Below are positions 47,878 through 58,046 of a stretch of 64,000 bases of DNA, piece after piece; the stretch's first letter is position 1; every line of letters begins with the position of its first letter. Source of the stretch: Mytilus galloprovincialis (lineage: Eukaryota; Mollusca; Bivalvia; Mytilida; Mytilidae); contig NC_134843.1 of NCBI RefSeq assembly GCF_965363235.1, positions 87,453,795 to 87,517,794 of the forward strand. The letters are read 5' to 3'. The position numbers and the translations under genes were made by a program. The notes under the pieces are model-generated. The model saw nothing but the letters and a program-made list of their open reading frames with translations, had not been told where the DNA came from and made no database searches.

Positions 47878-50800
47878 TTACATATAATTTTGAATATTTT
47901 TAAGCATCTTACTTATTGTTTTATTTCTATACTCCATCAGATGATATCTGTATTTAAATTCTTGTTTAAATATTTCATAAACATTAACTTGATTTATTTT
48001 ATTATTTGAAATACAATTGCATTTGTGTAGAGTGAATAGGATGACTGTCAAGAGATAATTAATATCATTTAATGAGTCCTCTTCTATTTTATATCCTACT
48101 ACTAAGTGTTTTAAAGTAACTATATGCTCACCAATATGAAGCTTATTTAATAAAATACAAATTTTATTCCAAAAAACTTTAAAATAAGTACATTCCATGA
48201 AATTGTGTTGATAAGTATCTGGTATCCCACACACTGAACACAGATTGGTGTTTTTAATTTTCCATGTGAAAAGATGTGTACCTACAGGTAGTATATAATG
48301 TAATAATTACCATCGAACCATTTTTAATTTATTGTCTTCTAAATAATTAAAAATAAAATTTAATGTGTATTTAATTTTTGATTGAATTTTATCTATATTT
48401 AGTTCTTTCCGCCATTTTGTAAACCCTATAGGAATATCTTTATTTACATTAGATAAGATGACATAAATATCTTTATTATTAATTTTTTGTAAATCATATA
48501 TAATTGCGCCTTGTTTTAAACATAGTTGTTTTTTTCAATTAACAATAGTTTTTAATGAGTTTTGTTTTTGTAATATATCTTTCCAATGATTTGGTATGCT
48601 CTTTCTTATTTGTATTATTTCTGCAATCCAATTTCTTTTACATTTTAACTTATTGAGTATTTTTTCTTTTGATATTCTTCCTCTGTCATCAATTATGTCA
48701 TTTACATAGATTATGTTGTCTTTTATCCAATGATTAAAAACTAAACTGTGCCCATTTAACTTTATGTATTTGTTACCCCATATAATTTGTTGTCTAATGG
48801 TTCTAAAGTTTTCTGGTTTATTAGTTTGACCACCGCCATATTTTACCCAGGTTTTAAGTATTTCAAAGTAAAAATTAGGGATTTTGTTGTTTTTGATATT
48901 TATTGATTTTAAATTATCCAGATTCATGTGAAATATTAAAAAATTTGATCCATATTGATTAAAGTATAATGTGGGAATAATTTTCCAATTTGACTGTTCA
49001 CCTTCTATTAATCTTTTTACCCATTTAATTTTTATTGCATCAATAAACTTGTCAATATCTATCATTCCAAGTCCTCCCTCAGTTTTTTTCATGTTAATTG
49101 TTTTTCTTTTAATTTTTTCTTTTTTATGGTCCCAAATGAATTCATAAATCATTTTTTTAAACTTAAATAGTGAATCTTTGTCGATATCAGTTACAGAAGC
49201 TAAATATGTTATATTTGGTATAACTAGAGATTTCACGACAGTTACTTTTCCGATCATTGTTAGCTTTCTTTTTTTCAATGAGTTAAGAATTTTTTCAGAT
49301 TTTTGAAGTTGTTTTTCTATGTTTAAATTCATACATTGAGATTTATTATATCCAAAGTGAATGCCAAGGCTTTTAACAGTCTCTTTGCTCCAGTTAATAT
49401 TCTCAAAATTGTCTTGAATATGTTTTAATTTTCCGAAACCTAATCCTTCAGTTTTACTTCGATTTAAAATAAGTCCTGATAGAGAACCAAATACTTCAAT
49501 TATATTAAATGACTGAGAGATTTCATCTTTAGAGCAGAGAAACAATGTAGTATCATCAGCTAACTGGCTTATTATAAGGCTGTGCGTTTTTCCATCTAAC
49601 TTTATATTTATTCCCTTAAGATTATTGTCGTTTCTTATTCTACAGGCTAATATTTCGACTGCAAAGACGAATAAAATGGCGCTTAAAGGACATCTTGTCG
49701 AATTCCTCTAAAAATATTCAGTGGGCTTGAAATCCATCCATTATTAGAAATACATGCCTTGATATCTGCATACAAGGTTTTGACCCATCTTAACATAGAA
49801 TTTTCTATACCAGATTTTGTTAGTGATTGATACATGAATTCCCACTCTAGGGAATCAAAGGCTTTGGAAAAATCTAGAAAAAGTATAGCTCCATCTATTT
49901 TTAACTTTTCTGCATGATCTATAATGTCTTGTATCTGACGTATATTAAAACCTATATAACGGTTTTTAATGTATCCATTTTGGTCACTGTGGATAATTTT
50001 TGACATCACAGGTTTTAATCTTTGGGCTAATGTATATGCAATAATTTTAACATCAACATTTAATAGTGTAATTGGTCTGTAATTACCTAATTCAGTGGGG
50101 TCTCCTTTTTTAAATATTAGAGAAATTAGGCCTATTTTTTGTGATTCAGATAACATTCCTTTTTTATAGCAATAATTAAAGCTTTGAATTGCATAATTCT
50201 TTAATTTGTCCCAAAATTCTCTATAAAACTCTACTGAGAGTCCATCTAGGCCTGGGGATTTATTTAATTTCATTTGAAAAATTGATTTTGTACATTCTTC
50301 TGTTGATAGAAGTCCATTTAGAGAATTGCTTTCTTCTTTACTTAATGATTGTTTAATATTTGTATCCTTAATATATGTGTTTATAAAATTTTTATCTGGT
50401 TTAGTGCTTGTGTAAAGCTTTTCATAATATTTCTTTTCTAAATTTAGTATTTCTGATTGTTTTGTAATTATCTCCCCTTTATCGTTTTTTAAATTTATTA
50501 TATTTTTTCTTGTTTGTCTACTTTTCTCTAATCCTAGAAAAAATTTAGAATTCTTTTCCCCTTCTTCTGTCCATTTTATTCTTGAACGTATTTGTGCACC
50601 TTTTGCTTTATAACTATAAAGAGATTCTATCTCACTTTCTAATAAATTGATTTCGTTCTTTTCTACTTCACTTGGTTTATTATTATCCTTTCTTTTCTGT
50701 AATGTTTGAAGTTTTTTTTCCAAATTTTGAATTTCATTTTTCCTTTGCCTAGATTTATTTTTGCAAAACTGTATCGTTGATTCTCTTACTTCAATTTTAA

Positions 50801-51676
50801 ACAGGTCCCATAGTTGTGATAAATTTTCAGTGTAATTGCTTTTAAGTATAAAATAGTCTATAAGTTTTTCTATTTTATCTTTATAAGATTTGTCAGTTAG
50901 TATGCTGTTGTTTATTTTAAAGAACCCTTTACCCTTATTATCATTGGACATGTTAATTTTCAATGAAATTGCCTGATGGTCAGTACTAGAAATTAGGGCT
51001 GGTCTTATATCTGTAGACTTTATCATAGTTCTCAATTCCTTACCCGTTAGAAAATAATCTATTCTACTTGCCTCATCGTCTTTATTTTTACATTTCCATG
51101 TATATTGATATAGTTTCGGATGTAATTGTCTCCAAATATCTTCTAGTTTGTTTGTTTTTATTAAAGTTTTCAAACTATTTGTAATTTTTTGTTCTCTTTT
51201 TTATTATTATTCTTTCTATCTGTACTACTCAATGTTTCATTCATATCTCCCCCTACTACTAAAATTCCGAGACTATGTTCTTCAATTATTTTATTTACAT
51301 TTTTAAAGAAGATGTTTCGCTTTTTTTTCTCATTAGGTGCATATAAATTTATTAAAGAAAATATGTTGTTGTTTATTTCAACATTTACAAGAATTGTGCG
51401 ACCTTCTTGATCAGTAAAAGTATCAATTATCTTTGGGTTTATTGTTTTTTTAATAAATATAGCTACTCCTTTTGATTGTGTTGTGCCAAAACTGTGAAAA
51501 ATATCTGCGTCATATTCATTACTTACTTTATTTTCTATTTCTTTAACAAAATGAGTTTCTTGGATAAAAAGTATATCTGTTTTTTGATATTTTAACCAAG
51601 TATAAAGCCTATTTCTTTTTTCTTTTTGGCCTAGTCCTTGACAATTTAAGGAACAGATATGTAAAGTTTTATTCAT
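47878..51676 (-). pseudogene. LINE ORF2: endonuclease, reverse transcriptase, C-terminal zinc region (frameshifted)
   Basis: Starts at ATG 51,676 (MNKTLHICSLNCQGLGQKEK). The endonuclease part has LNCQG, FIQETH, VVGGDMN, and further on SRIDYF and SSTDHQAI. The reverse transcriptase has SPGLDGL, NYRPITLLN, FLDFSKAFDSLEWE, GIRQ and QLADDTTLF (the last encoded by 49,590-49,540). The C-terminus (48,234-47,878) has a Cys/His knot (CGIPDTYQHNFMEC). Frame changes near 51,180 and at 49,690 (a base short after GIRQ) and damage between 48,530 and 48,240 split the frame into at least four pieces. In the family this protein nicks DNA and copies the element RNA. As it stands no full protein can be made. 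Confidence 0.87.
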
Positions 51677-51912
51677 TATTCTTATATTTTTTGTAGCTTA
51701 AAGCGAGTATTTTAAAACTAAATACATTTGACAAACATACATGTATACAACAACAATAACATGCATAGTATAAGAAAATATATATATACATTAAGAACAA
51801 CAGTATATTTAACATGATAATAATAACTATACATATAATAAATACATGATCTTTTATATATATTTTATCTATCCTAAAAATTGGACACCAGTTCAGGAAA
51901 GGTGTACATGTT

Positions 51913-52653
51913 TTAAATAATTTGTGTAGGGATTTTCCCACATAGTTTGCTCATGTAATTTCTATTAATTGTTTTTGTTCCGTTGAATTCTATTGGTTCT
52001 AATAATGCACTTATATTGCTATGTTTTGTTTTAGTTGAAGTTGATTGTATCAATTTTGTTTTTATTTTTGTAGGTACTTCGGATATATTCGACACCATTT
52101 GGTAACAGGATAAATTTTCTTGTTTCACAAGAAGACTAAAACTCTTGGATTTAGTGATGCTGAAGACTTTTACAAGAATACATACGTGTGTGAGCAATAC
52201 TATTGCTGGATTTTGACTAGGAATTCCTTCCCAGTATCTATATCTGTGCGTGTATTTGTATAGTGATGCAATATATTGAAGCCAAAAGTTAATACGAACG
52301 AATTTACATGTACAGTGTGTTTTTTTCCAGATGTAATTATGATCTGCAGTAAAATGTTTCTGGATTACTGGTTGATTCATGGATTTATTTTCCCAGCTGC
52401 ATAAGATTGGAATTTTGAGATTCTTACTCCAGTAAAACTGTTGGAAGTTATATTTTGTTTGAAAACTGTTCTTTCTAGTATGATAATACATACATAAAGG
52501 AATCGATATTGCAAATTTATGGAATATTATTAGATATTTATTGTGTATAGGTCTGTTTATTAAAAAACATTCTTTAATTATGTTTGTATTCTTTGCATGA
52601 TCCAGTTGATAACACAAACCAATACATTTTTTTTTTCTATTACTCTTTGACAT
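51913..52653 (-). CDS. Unexpected third open frame in the LINE, unknown function
   Basis: 246 codons from ATG 52,653 (MSKSNRKKKCIGLCYQLDHA). The same frame stays open upstream to a stop at 52,807-52,809, about 297 codons in all. The upstream part reads QCFLCKFKKPSKN then CSDDC, a zinc-ligand-like pattern, but contains no ATG. The sequence is Lys/Ile/Tyr-rich with many Cys and His and no motif I know. It ends KLCGKIPTQII. In DNA this AT-rich a stop-free run this long is unlikely by chance, so it was probably under coding selection. It lies between ORF1 and ORF2 of a LINE that normally has only two frames. It may be a lineage-specific accessory protein, an acquired segment, or part of an untypical ORF1/2 arrangement. 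Confidence 0.55.
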   Translation of the reverse strand: MSKSNRKKKCIGLCYQLDHAKNTNIIKECFLINRPIHNKYLIIFHKFAISIPLCMYYHTRKNSFQTKYNFQQFYWSKNLKIPILCSWENKSMNQPVIQKHFTADHNYIWKKTHCTCKFVRINFWLQYIASLYKYTHRYRYWEGIPSQNPAIVLLTHVCILVKVFSITKSKSFSLLVKQENLSCYQMVSNISEVPTKIKTKLIQSTSTKTKHSNISALLEPIEFNGTKTINRNYMSKLCGKIPTQII

Positions 52654-52978
52654 TATGTTATAACATACAACATTACAGTTCTTTTCTATTTTACTCTTCT
52701 TTCTATTACTTCTTGAAAGTATGAAATCTAATATTCCATCACAATCATCGCTACATATTTTGGTATTTTTACTGGGTTTTTTAAATTTACATAAAAAGCA
52801 TTGTCTTCAAGGTGGTTGTTTACCTTTAGGAATATGCTTGTCATACATATATGTATGAATAATAATAAAAATATATACAAACAAATCATTGTAAGCAAAA
52901 AAGTATATAGAGATGATAAACCAACAGAAAAAAAAGGAGTTAGCTACATAATTGTTTATACATGTTTATTTCTCCTTT

Positions 52979-54253
52979 TTAACTTTGTGTTTTTGGTTTG
53001 GTTGTTTGATTCTCTCTATCGAAAAGGTCCGTTGTAGGAGTTGTTGCAGACCTTTTTGAGACTTTATTTCCAGGAGTGGTTGCACTGGTTTGTTTCTCAA
53101 CTAGAAATTGTTGCATTGAACTTTGTTTTTCGTCTTTCGAATCGTTTTGACAAGTTGTCTTCTTTTTACCAGATTTTTTTTTAGCTTTTTTAGAACTTGG
53201 TGTTGCTGCATCTCCTGTATATTCGTCATTCTCTTCATTGGTGATTGATTGAAATGAAGGTTGAGATTGATGAGTAGGTACCTTTTGTGAATTTTTGTTT
53301 TGAGTTTTCTTCAGATCACGAGTAAGCGTTTCCTGTGATTGTTCGTTAGGCATGTCCTGCATTTGTTCAACTTCAGGTTCATGTTGTTGAGCATGTGCAG
53401 CCTCATCATTGTTTTTGTCATCAGTTGCTGAATCTGTGTTGTCATCATCAGTGTTTGTTGATTCGTTTTCATTATGTTCATTGTTGTTGTCTGAAAAGGG
53501 CTCTTCACATTCTGACTGTTTGTGTCCAGATTTTTTACATATATTACATGTCCAATCATTTGGACAATTGCTGATGAAGTGGCCCTTTTCGAGGCATTTT
53601 TTACAAACTATGTCGTCTCTGTTTTTAGTTGGCTGACCTTTATGTAAGATTGTTGCTCTGTAGTTTCCTATTGTTACTTGTCTTGGAAAAGGATGTTCCA
53701 TCGGTTCACAGTAAAATATTCGGTCTCCTGATAGGCAGTTTGTTATTAAGCCATCAACTCGTATGCGCTCCCTAAAGTATCTGTGTATTTTACACCCTGC
53801 ATTCTCTAAGAAATAGGTAATCTGACCATCGTCAGCCGAGCATGGAATGTCTTTTACTCGAATTTTAACGTGATCTGGGTTTACACTACCTTGGAATCTA
53901 GGGTTTTGTGAATAAAAATTCACCAAACGGTCTCTTACCACAATTCCTGATATTAGAAGCTTGCTGCGATCGTCTTCACTCTGTGTGTAGACTCGCCACA
54001 TACCTCGAACTCTTTGAAGCGCTCTCAGATGGGAAGAGGGTATGAGTTGACCAATTATTTTGTAAAGTTCGTGATGCAAAAGGAAATCTTTGTCAGAGGG
54101 TTTTGGACCAAACATATCTGATTCCAATAAGAAAATTGGTTTCACACTCATGTCGTTGTTATTACCATTTTGGACTACCTTTGAATATGTTTCCGCCATT
54201 TTTTCTTTGTTTACAGTTGAGTTGGCACTGTCGAAATTCAATGATTTTGTCAT
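52979..54253 (-). CDS. LINE ORF1 protein, nucleic-acid chaperone type
   Basis: 424 codons from ATG 54,253 (MTKSLNFDSANSTVNKEKMA); no stop. The N-terminal 200 residues look like an RNA-binding (RRM-like) fold with KIRVKDIPCSADDGQITYFL. Two CCHC knuckles follow at about residues 217-249: CKKCLEKGHFISNC and CNICKKSGHKQSEC. The tail is acidic and Asn/Gln-rich, then Lys-rich (SSKKAKKKSGKKKTTC). In the family this protein coats the element RNA and helps target-primed reverse transcription. Unlike ORF2, it looks intact. Confidence 0.85.
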   Translation of the reverse strand: MTKSLNFDSANSTVNKEKMAETYSKVVQNGNNNDMSVKPIFLLESDMFGPKPSDKDFLLHHELYKIIGQLIPSSHLRALQRVRGMWRVYTQSEDDRSKLLISGIVVRDRLVNFYSQNPRFQGSVNPDHVKIRVKDIPCSADDGQITYFLENAGCKIHRYFRERIRVDGLITNCLSGDRIFYCEPMEHPFPRQVTIGNYRATILHKGQPTKNRDDIVCKKCLEKGHFISNCPNDWTCNICKKSGHKQSECEEPFSDNNNEHNENESTNTDDDNTDSATDDKNNDEAAHAQQHEPEVEQMQDMPNEQSQETLTRDLKKTQNKNSQKVPTHQSQPSFQSITNEENDEYTGDAATPSSKKAKKKSGKKKTTCQNDSKDEKQSSMQQFLVEKQTSATTPGNKVSKRSATTPTTDLFDRENQTTKPKTQS

Positions 54254-54437
54254 TCCAAGACTCAAAAGAGCAAAGTTATTGTACCATATAATGGTTACTA
54301 ATAGTTTTAAATACTGTTCTTTCAGAAATTTGACAAATTATCGTTACTAATGATTCAAAAATCTAAATTTTGCAAGAGCTCAGAAAAACTCCGTAGTGTC
54401 CACTGGGCCGCTTAGCCTACTGCTACTGTAAGTATAT

Positions 54438-54450
54438 ATATAAGTTTTAT
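54438..54450. repeat. LINE target-site duplication, 5' side of the element
   Basis: ATATAAGTTTTAT, matching 47,099-47,111. Confidence 0.85.
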
Positions 54451-54474
54451 GTACATTTTTTTCTTCTCAAACAA

Positions 54475-55240
54475 TGAAATTACAGCTTGGAAGCAATTCG
54501 AAATTGGCATTGGCAAAGTTTTCTCTTCCAAATCCTTAAATGAAATTCCATCTCTTGTTAAAAAATGTGAAAGTACTGTAATATGGAGAACCATTGCTCA
54601 ATCATCATTGAATACAAGCATTCCAGTACCCGTAACTAGAAATGAAGAGCTCGAAGAAGAAGACAACATTTGTAGCAATGTATTTACATGTCCTGAAGAC
54701 GGTTGCATTTCAACATTTTTAAAATATGGACAATTATGTAACCACCTCGACAGAGGTAAACATACCTACCCTAAGATTAATTTGAATATAAAGGAGCGTA
54801 CACAAATCACGCATGCTTCTTTAATGGAAAGCAAAAGTTCTGCTGAAAAAGTACTTCATTCTGGTACAACACATGCATTACAAGCAGAATCTACATTAAA
54901 GAAAGGATGGGCATTAAAGAATAAGCGAGAGGTAAAGAGATTTTCAAAAGAGCAAATAGAATACATGACAGAGAAATTTCAGTTTGGTGAATCTACTGGA
55001 TATAAGTGTGACCCAGATGATGTGGCAAAAGAGATGAGACATGTAAAGAACAGTAAGGGCATCCGGAAATTTCAACTTGAACACTTTCTTTCTCCTTCTC
55101 AAATTGCTAGTTTTTTTTAGCAGGCTTTCACTAAAAAAAAGACAAGCATCAAATACTGTTTATGACGATTGTGATATGATAGCAGAAGAATCAAGAACGG
55201 AGATGTCTCAGCTAACTGTATTAGCAAATAATGTACAGTA
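54475..55240 (+). CDS. C-terminal part of the transposase-like gene with C2H2 finger
   Basis: An open frame runs to 55,120, with a further related stretch to about 55,240. It contains WKQFEIGIGKVFSSKSLNEI, then a C2H2 finger (C-x4-C-x12-H-x5-H, in FTCPEDGC..CNHLDRGKH) at about 54,687-54,770. A Lys-rich segment follows (KKGWALKNKREVKRFSKEQI) with an E-x-M-T-E-K-F-x-F-G motif. A stop at 55,118-55,120 comes right after a run of T, where another frame continues (SLKKRQASNTV). It is the downstream continuation of the gene interrupted by the LINE. Function is inferred: DNA binding through the finger. Confidence 0.6.
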
Positions 55241-57438
55241 AACATTTAACATTTTTGGTCTTTTTTCAATACCTCTGATCTGATTGATGTAGTTTAAATT
55301 AAAAAGATTCTTCTCTATAAATGCTTAAAAAATGGTACTGTAGTTTGTTTGATGTTTGTTTAACATCAAGTAGCAAATATCTGATTTGAAACTTTCATCT
55401 TTTTTGTGAAAAGCTCTAGATCTGACATCAAAATATCCAGTACCACAGTCTTTTCCTATACATGTATTTTGAATATTAAAAAATCATACCCTTATATATA
55501 TATATTTAACCAACAATAGACCTATATAGCATTATTTCACTACTTCATGGAGAGATATTTAACAAATATCTGATGTAATTATCACTGAGGTTAAAATTGC
55601 AATTTTAGAAAATATTCAGTTGAATAATTAGTAGATGATGATTTGACCAAAAACTTGATCAACTACCTGTAAAACAAATTCCTGCCCTTAAATATATTTA
55701 ATACAAAGCTAATTCACTCCCACTAATACAAAAACGGAAACATACAGCCTTCAACAATAGACATGAGTTTGAAGATCTAAACCATTTACATAAATTGTGA
55801 ATGAACTAAGCAGAAACAACATTAAGTCCCAATTGATGTAAAACTGATGCTATTATATAGTATCATCTGATGATGCAATTTTAAGGTTTTTATGCAATTT
55901 GATGTGTGATCAAGCTGGTTTTGGTAAAACAAATACATTTTTGTGCAGTGAACACATGCCATGGCTTATTTTGTCTTGATTTTAAAGAAAGTGGTACAAT
56001 CTCGTGTATGTAAATTTTAGCATGGTTTTGTGAAATCAAAAAAGTTATTTGAGATAATTTTTACCTTCTGTGCTGATAATGATTGATAAAGTATGGACTT
56101 TCACAGCTAACCGTGTTGAAGAAAGATGTGAAGGTTGTTATTGATTGTGTTTACTGTAAATGGAATACAGGATTAAATGTAAACACCTTGTTTAATAATA
56201 TAAAAAAAATGGTACAATTCCAAAGTGTCATTAAAAGATTGAAAAGTTTAGCAAAAACTTCACCCTGTTGTTAAGGTAATTTAATTGTTGCTTAGTATTT
56301 CATTTTGCTGCTTTCAATGCAGATGTTAAATTCTGACATTGCCTGTATATATTTTTTTTAAAACAATTATCATACCTTGCTATGTAAAAAAAAATGTGAT
56401 TTTTTTACTAAAAAACTTCTTTTACTGAACACCAATTATGTTGCTATGGAATATTTGTTATGGCTAATAGGGATGTTGGGTCATTTTTTTAATAGTATTG
56501 TTGTAATTCAGTGTTGCTTGTAAATATTTTCTAGATACATGATAAAACATTTAAACATGACCAGAAATTAAAATTTAAGCAACATAGGCCTGGTTCAAAG
56601 GTAGTTTTTAATGTTGCTATGGTGTAAATTCGGTTGCTATGGGCTTTTTTACTTGTGAAAATGACCGTAATCATATTGTTCTTTGACCCTGTTATGTTTT
56701 CCATTTAAAATGTTTACTAAAATGACAAAAAAAATATTGTTGGTCATCACATTGTATCCAAACATTTCCTGATCAATTTGTGAAATTACCGAAAAAAATG
56801 GGAATTTTTTGTCAATTTTTTTTTTTTCTTCAGATCATGGGCTACCAAATTTTATTCGATAAGTTGATAGTACAGTTAATTCGCTTCAAGAAAATGTGAT
56901 TTAGAAAAGTCAGCTCTGTTGCGTTTTTAAGCAGGGGACTTGAACAATTGTAACGCATTTTTCTCGATTTTTAACCGAAAACACATGTTTTCTTCAAGTT
57001 ACCATAGCAACTACAAAATAATATATAAAGTTACAACTGACATATTTTTATTTGTTATAATTGATCATATCCTTATGGGAATTATTGAAAATAAATATAT
57101 TCTACAGTTTCTTTGTTGTTTTGACATGCTTAAATGCCATATTTTTGATGATTTTCACAAAATTATAGACTATATAGCATGCTATATGAGCTTCGTTACT
57201 ATGGAAACAGTTTAAGTCCAATATTTGCACAAATATGGTAAAAAATGTTTTTTATGCTATATTTCCTATGATGTAGCATAGTTTTTATGTGAATTAAAAA
57301 AAATCACATTCCTTATGAAGCTAAGTGCTTACTGACTTGGCCTCTTTAAAACATTTACATTTGACTATTTATTTTAGGTATTTTTTGTCATATAGCTCTT
57401 CAACAGTTTCGATTATTTATTCATCTTCGGATTTCAAA
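55241..57438. other. AT-rich DNA without a recognised gene
   Basis: No exon chain or repeat family is recognised. GTTGCTATGG-type motifs and near-palindromes (GTTACCATAGCAAC at about 56,998-57,011, GTTACTATGGAAAC at about 57,197-57,210) occur. Open frames at 56,083-56,274 and 56,940-57,215 show no family features. Confidence 0.45.
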
Positions 57439-57823
57439 TGTTTGACTTTGAGCGTTCCTGATGAAGGTAAATCCAGAAAAGCGCTTCGGACGAATAGAAT
57501 TATTAAACGTGTTGTTTTCAATTTTTTTAATGGATATCATTCAAAGATAAATAAAGTTTACAAGTTATTGATTTATAAAATAGGAAGTAAAGAGAGGTTG
57601 CAAGTTTAATTTGCGCAAGCAAACTATATATTTTTATGGTATAACCTAAATTAAATGTTTTGAAATGTTATACTCTTTGTCAGATATTTTAAATAGATAT
57701 ATCTTATAGAGACTGCTACCAAATTTTTATGCAATAATTGAAAGATAAAACAAAAAATCCGACAAAGAAAGAAATATCAACAAATTATTATGAACAATAT
57801 TTCCAAGACAAAGTTTTACTTTC

Positions 57824-57890
57824 CACTTTACACAGCAAATGATCCAATTAGGAGTAAAGCCACCAACACTGCGACACTGATAGTATTCAT
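57824..57890 (-). pseudogene. mfp-3: Mussel foot protein 3F signal-peptide exon, orphaned (copy F)
   Basis: Begins MNTISVAVLVALLLIGSFAV, then a stop (Gln codon changed to TAA). The splice donor GT is changed to GA, so splicing would also fail. The promoter module is kept (57,967-58,046). No exons 2-3 lie next to it. Those of copy E at 28.35-32.41 kb have the right orientation and broken homology, so F is probably its lost 5' end. Confidence 0.85.
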
Positions 57891-57966
57891 TGTTTGCTAT
57901 TGAAACTGTTTGCAGAAAGGAGCTGATTACTGAAAATTATCCTACATTCTAGTTGACAATTGTTTA

Positions 57967-58046
57967 CACTTTATATATACTTTGTTTAGTCAGTTCACTG
58001 CAGATCTGTTAATCAAGAGGAAGAAATAATCACACACATGTTCCTT
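57967..58046 (-). promoter_or_regulatory. Promoter module of copy F
   Basis: Matches the gene A module: GGAACATGTGTGTGATT, CTTCCTCTTGAT, TGCAGTGAACTGACT and a TATATATAAAG box (minus strand). It is still well preserved although its gene is dead. Confidence 0.6.

Larger units (their letters stand above)
47112..54437 (-). mobile_element. Full-length LINE retrotransposon (L1/Tx1-like)
   Basis: 7.3 kb, poly(A) tail at 47,112-47,130, flanked by the 13-bp duplication ATATAAGTTTTAT. From 5' to 3' on the minus strand: a short leader of about 180 bases, ORF1 with two CCHC knuckles (54,253-52,979), an additional open frame (52,806-51,913), ORF2 with APE endonuclease and reverse transcriptase (51,676-47,878), and a 3' untranslated region of about 750 bases with a hairpin. 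ORF2 is interrupted in several places, so this copy is probably immobile. Intact ends and duplication suggest a fairly recent insertion, into a gene that was itself decaying. Clade is by motif memory (NYRPITLLN, LDFSKAFDSLEWE). Confidence 0.88.
37156..55240 (+). pseudogene. Multi-exon RNase H-like / transposase-like gene, decayed and split by a LINE
   Basis: A chain of plus-strand exons with matching phases: 37,156-37,220 (tentative), 39,573-39,638, 41,072-41,142 (a C-S-R-C-R-K zinc-type motif), 42,195-42,281 (GC-AG donor), 42,802-42,891, 43,066-44,040, about 44,677-44,898 (second Cys-rich part, C-x2-C), 45,606-45,754, and 46,615 onward. The last exon holds SWHVSVITFQEKEGK, VLHIFDTATQDA and LYLRSDNAGCYHSSYG, resembling a D-D-type RNase H fold. 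Downstream, 54,475-55,240 has a C2H2 finger. A LINE sits between 47,112 and 54,437, the frame changes near 46,955, and a stop lies where the 44.7-kb exon should start, so this copy is dead. I recall related invertebrate proteins with an SDNAGCYH motif but cannot name the superfamily. Either a transposon-borne or a multicopy host gene. Confidence 0.6.
32665..57438. other. About 24.8 kb of DNA separating the two halves of a 3F copy
   Basis: On the left, homology to the 3F intron 1 stops near 32,664. On the right, it resumes near 57,440 with the R5 repeat and exon 1. Everything between (LINE, transposase-like gene, foldbacks, AATTACTT element) has no counterpart in block 1. Whether it came as one insertion or several steps, or through a rearrangement, cannot be told. 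Confidence 0.65.

Noticed and set aside
51189-51410. Plus-strand frame in the LINE
   Set aside because: Antisense of the endonuclease region, with the real frame on the minus strand.
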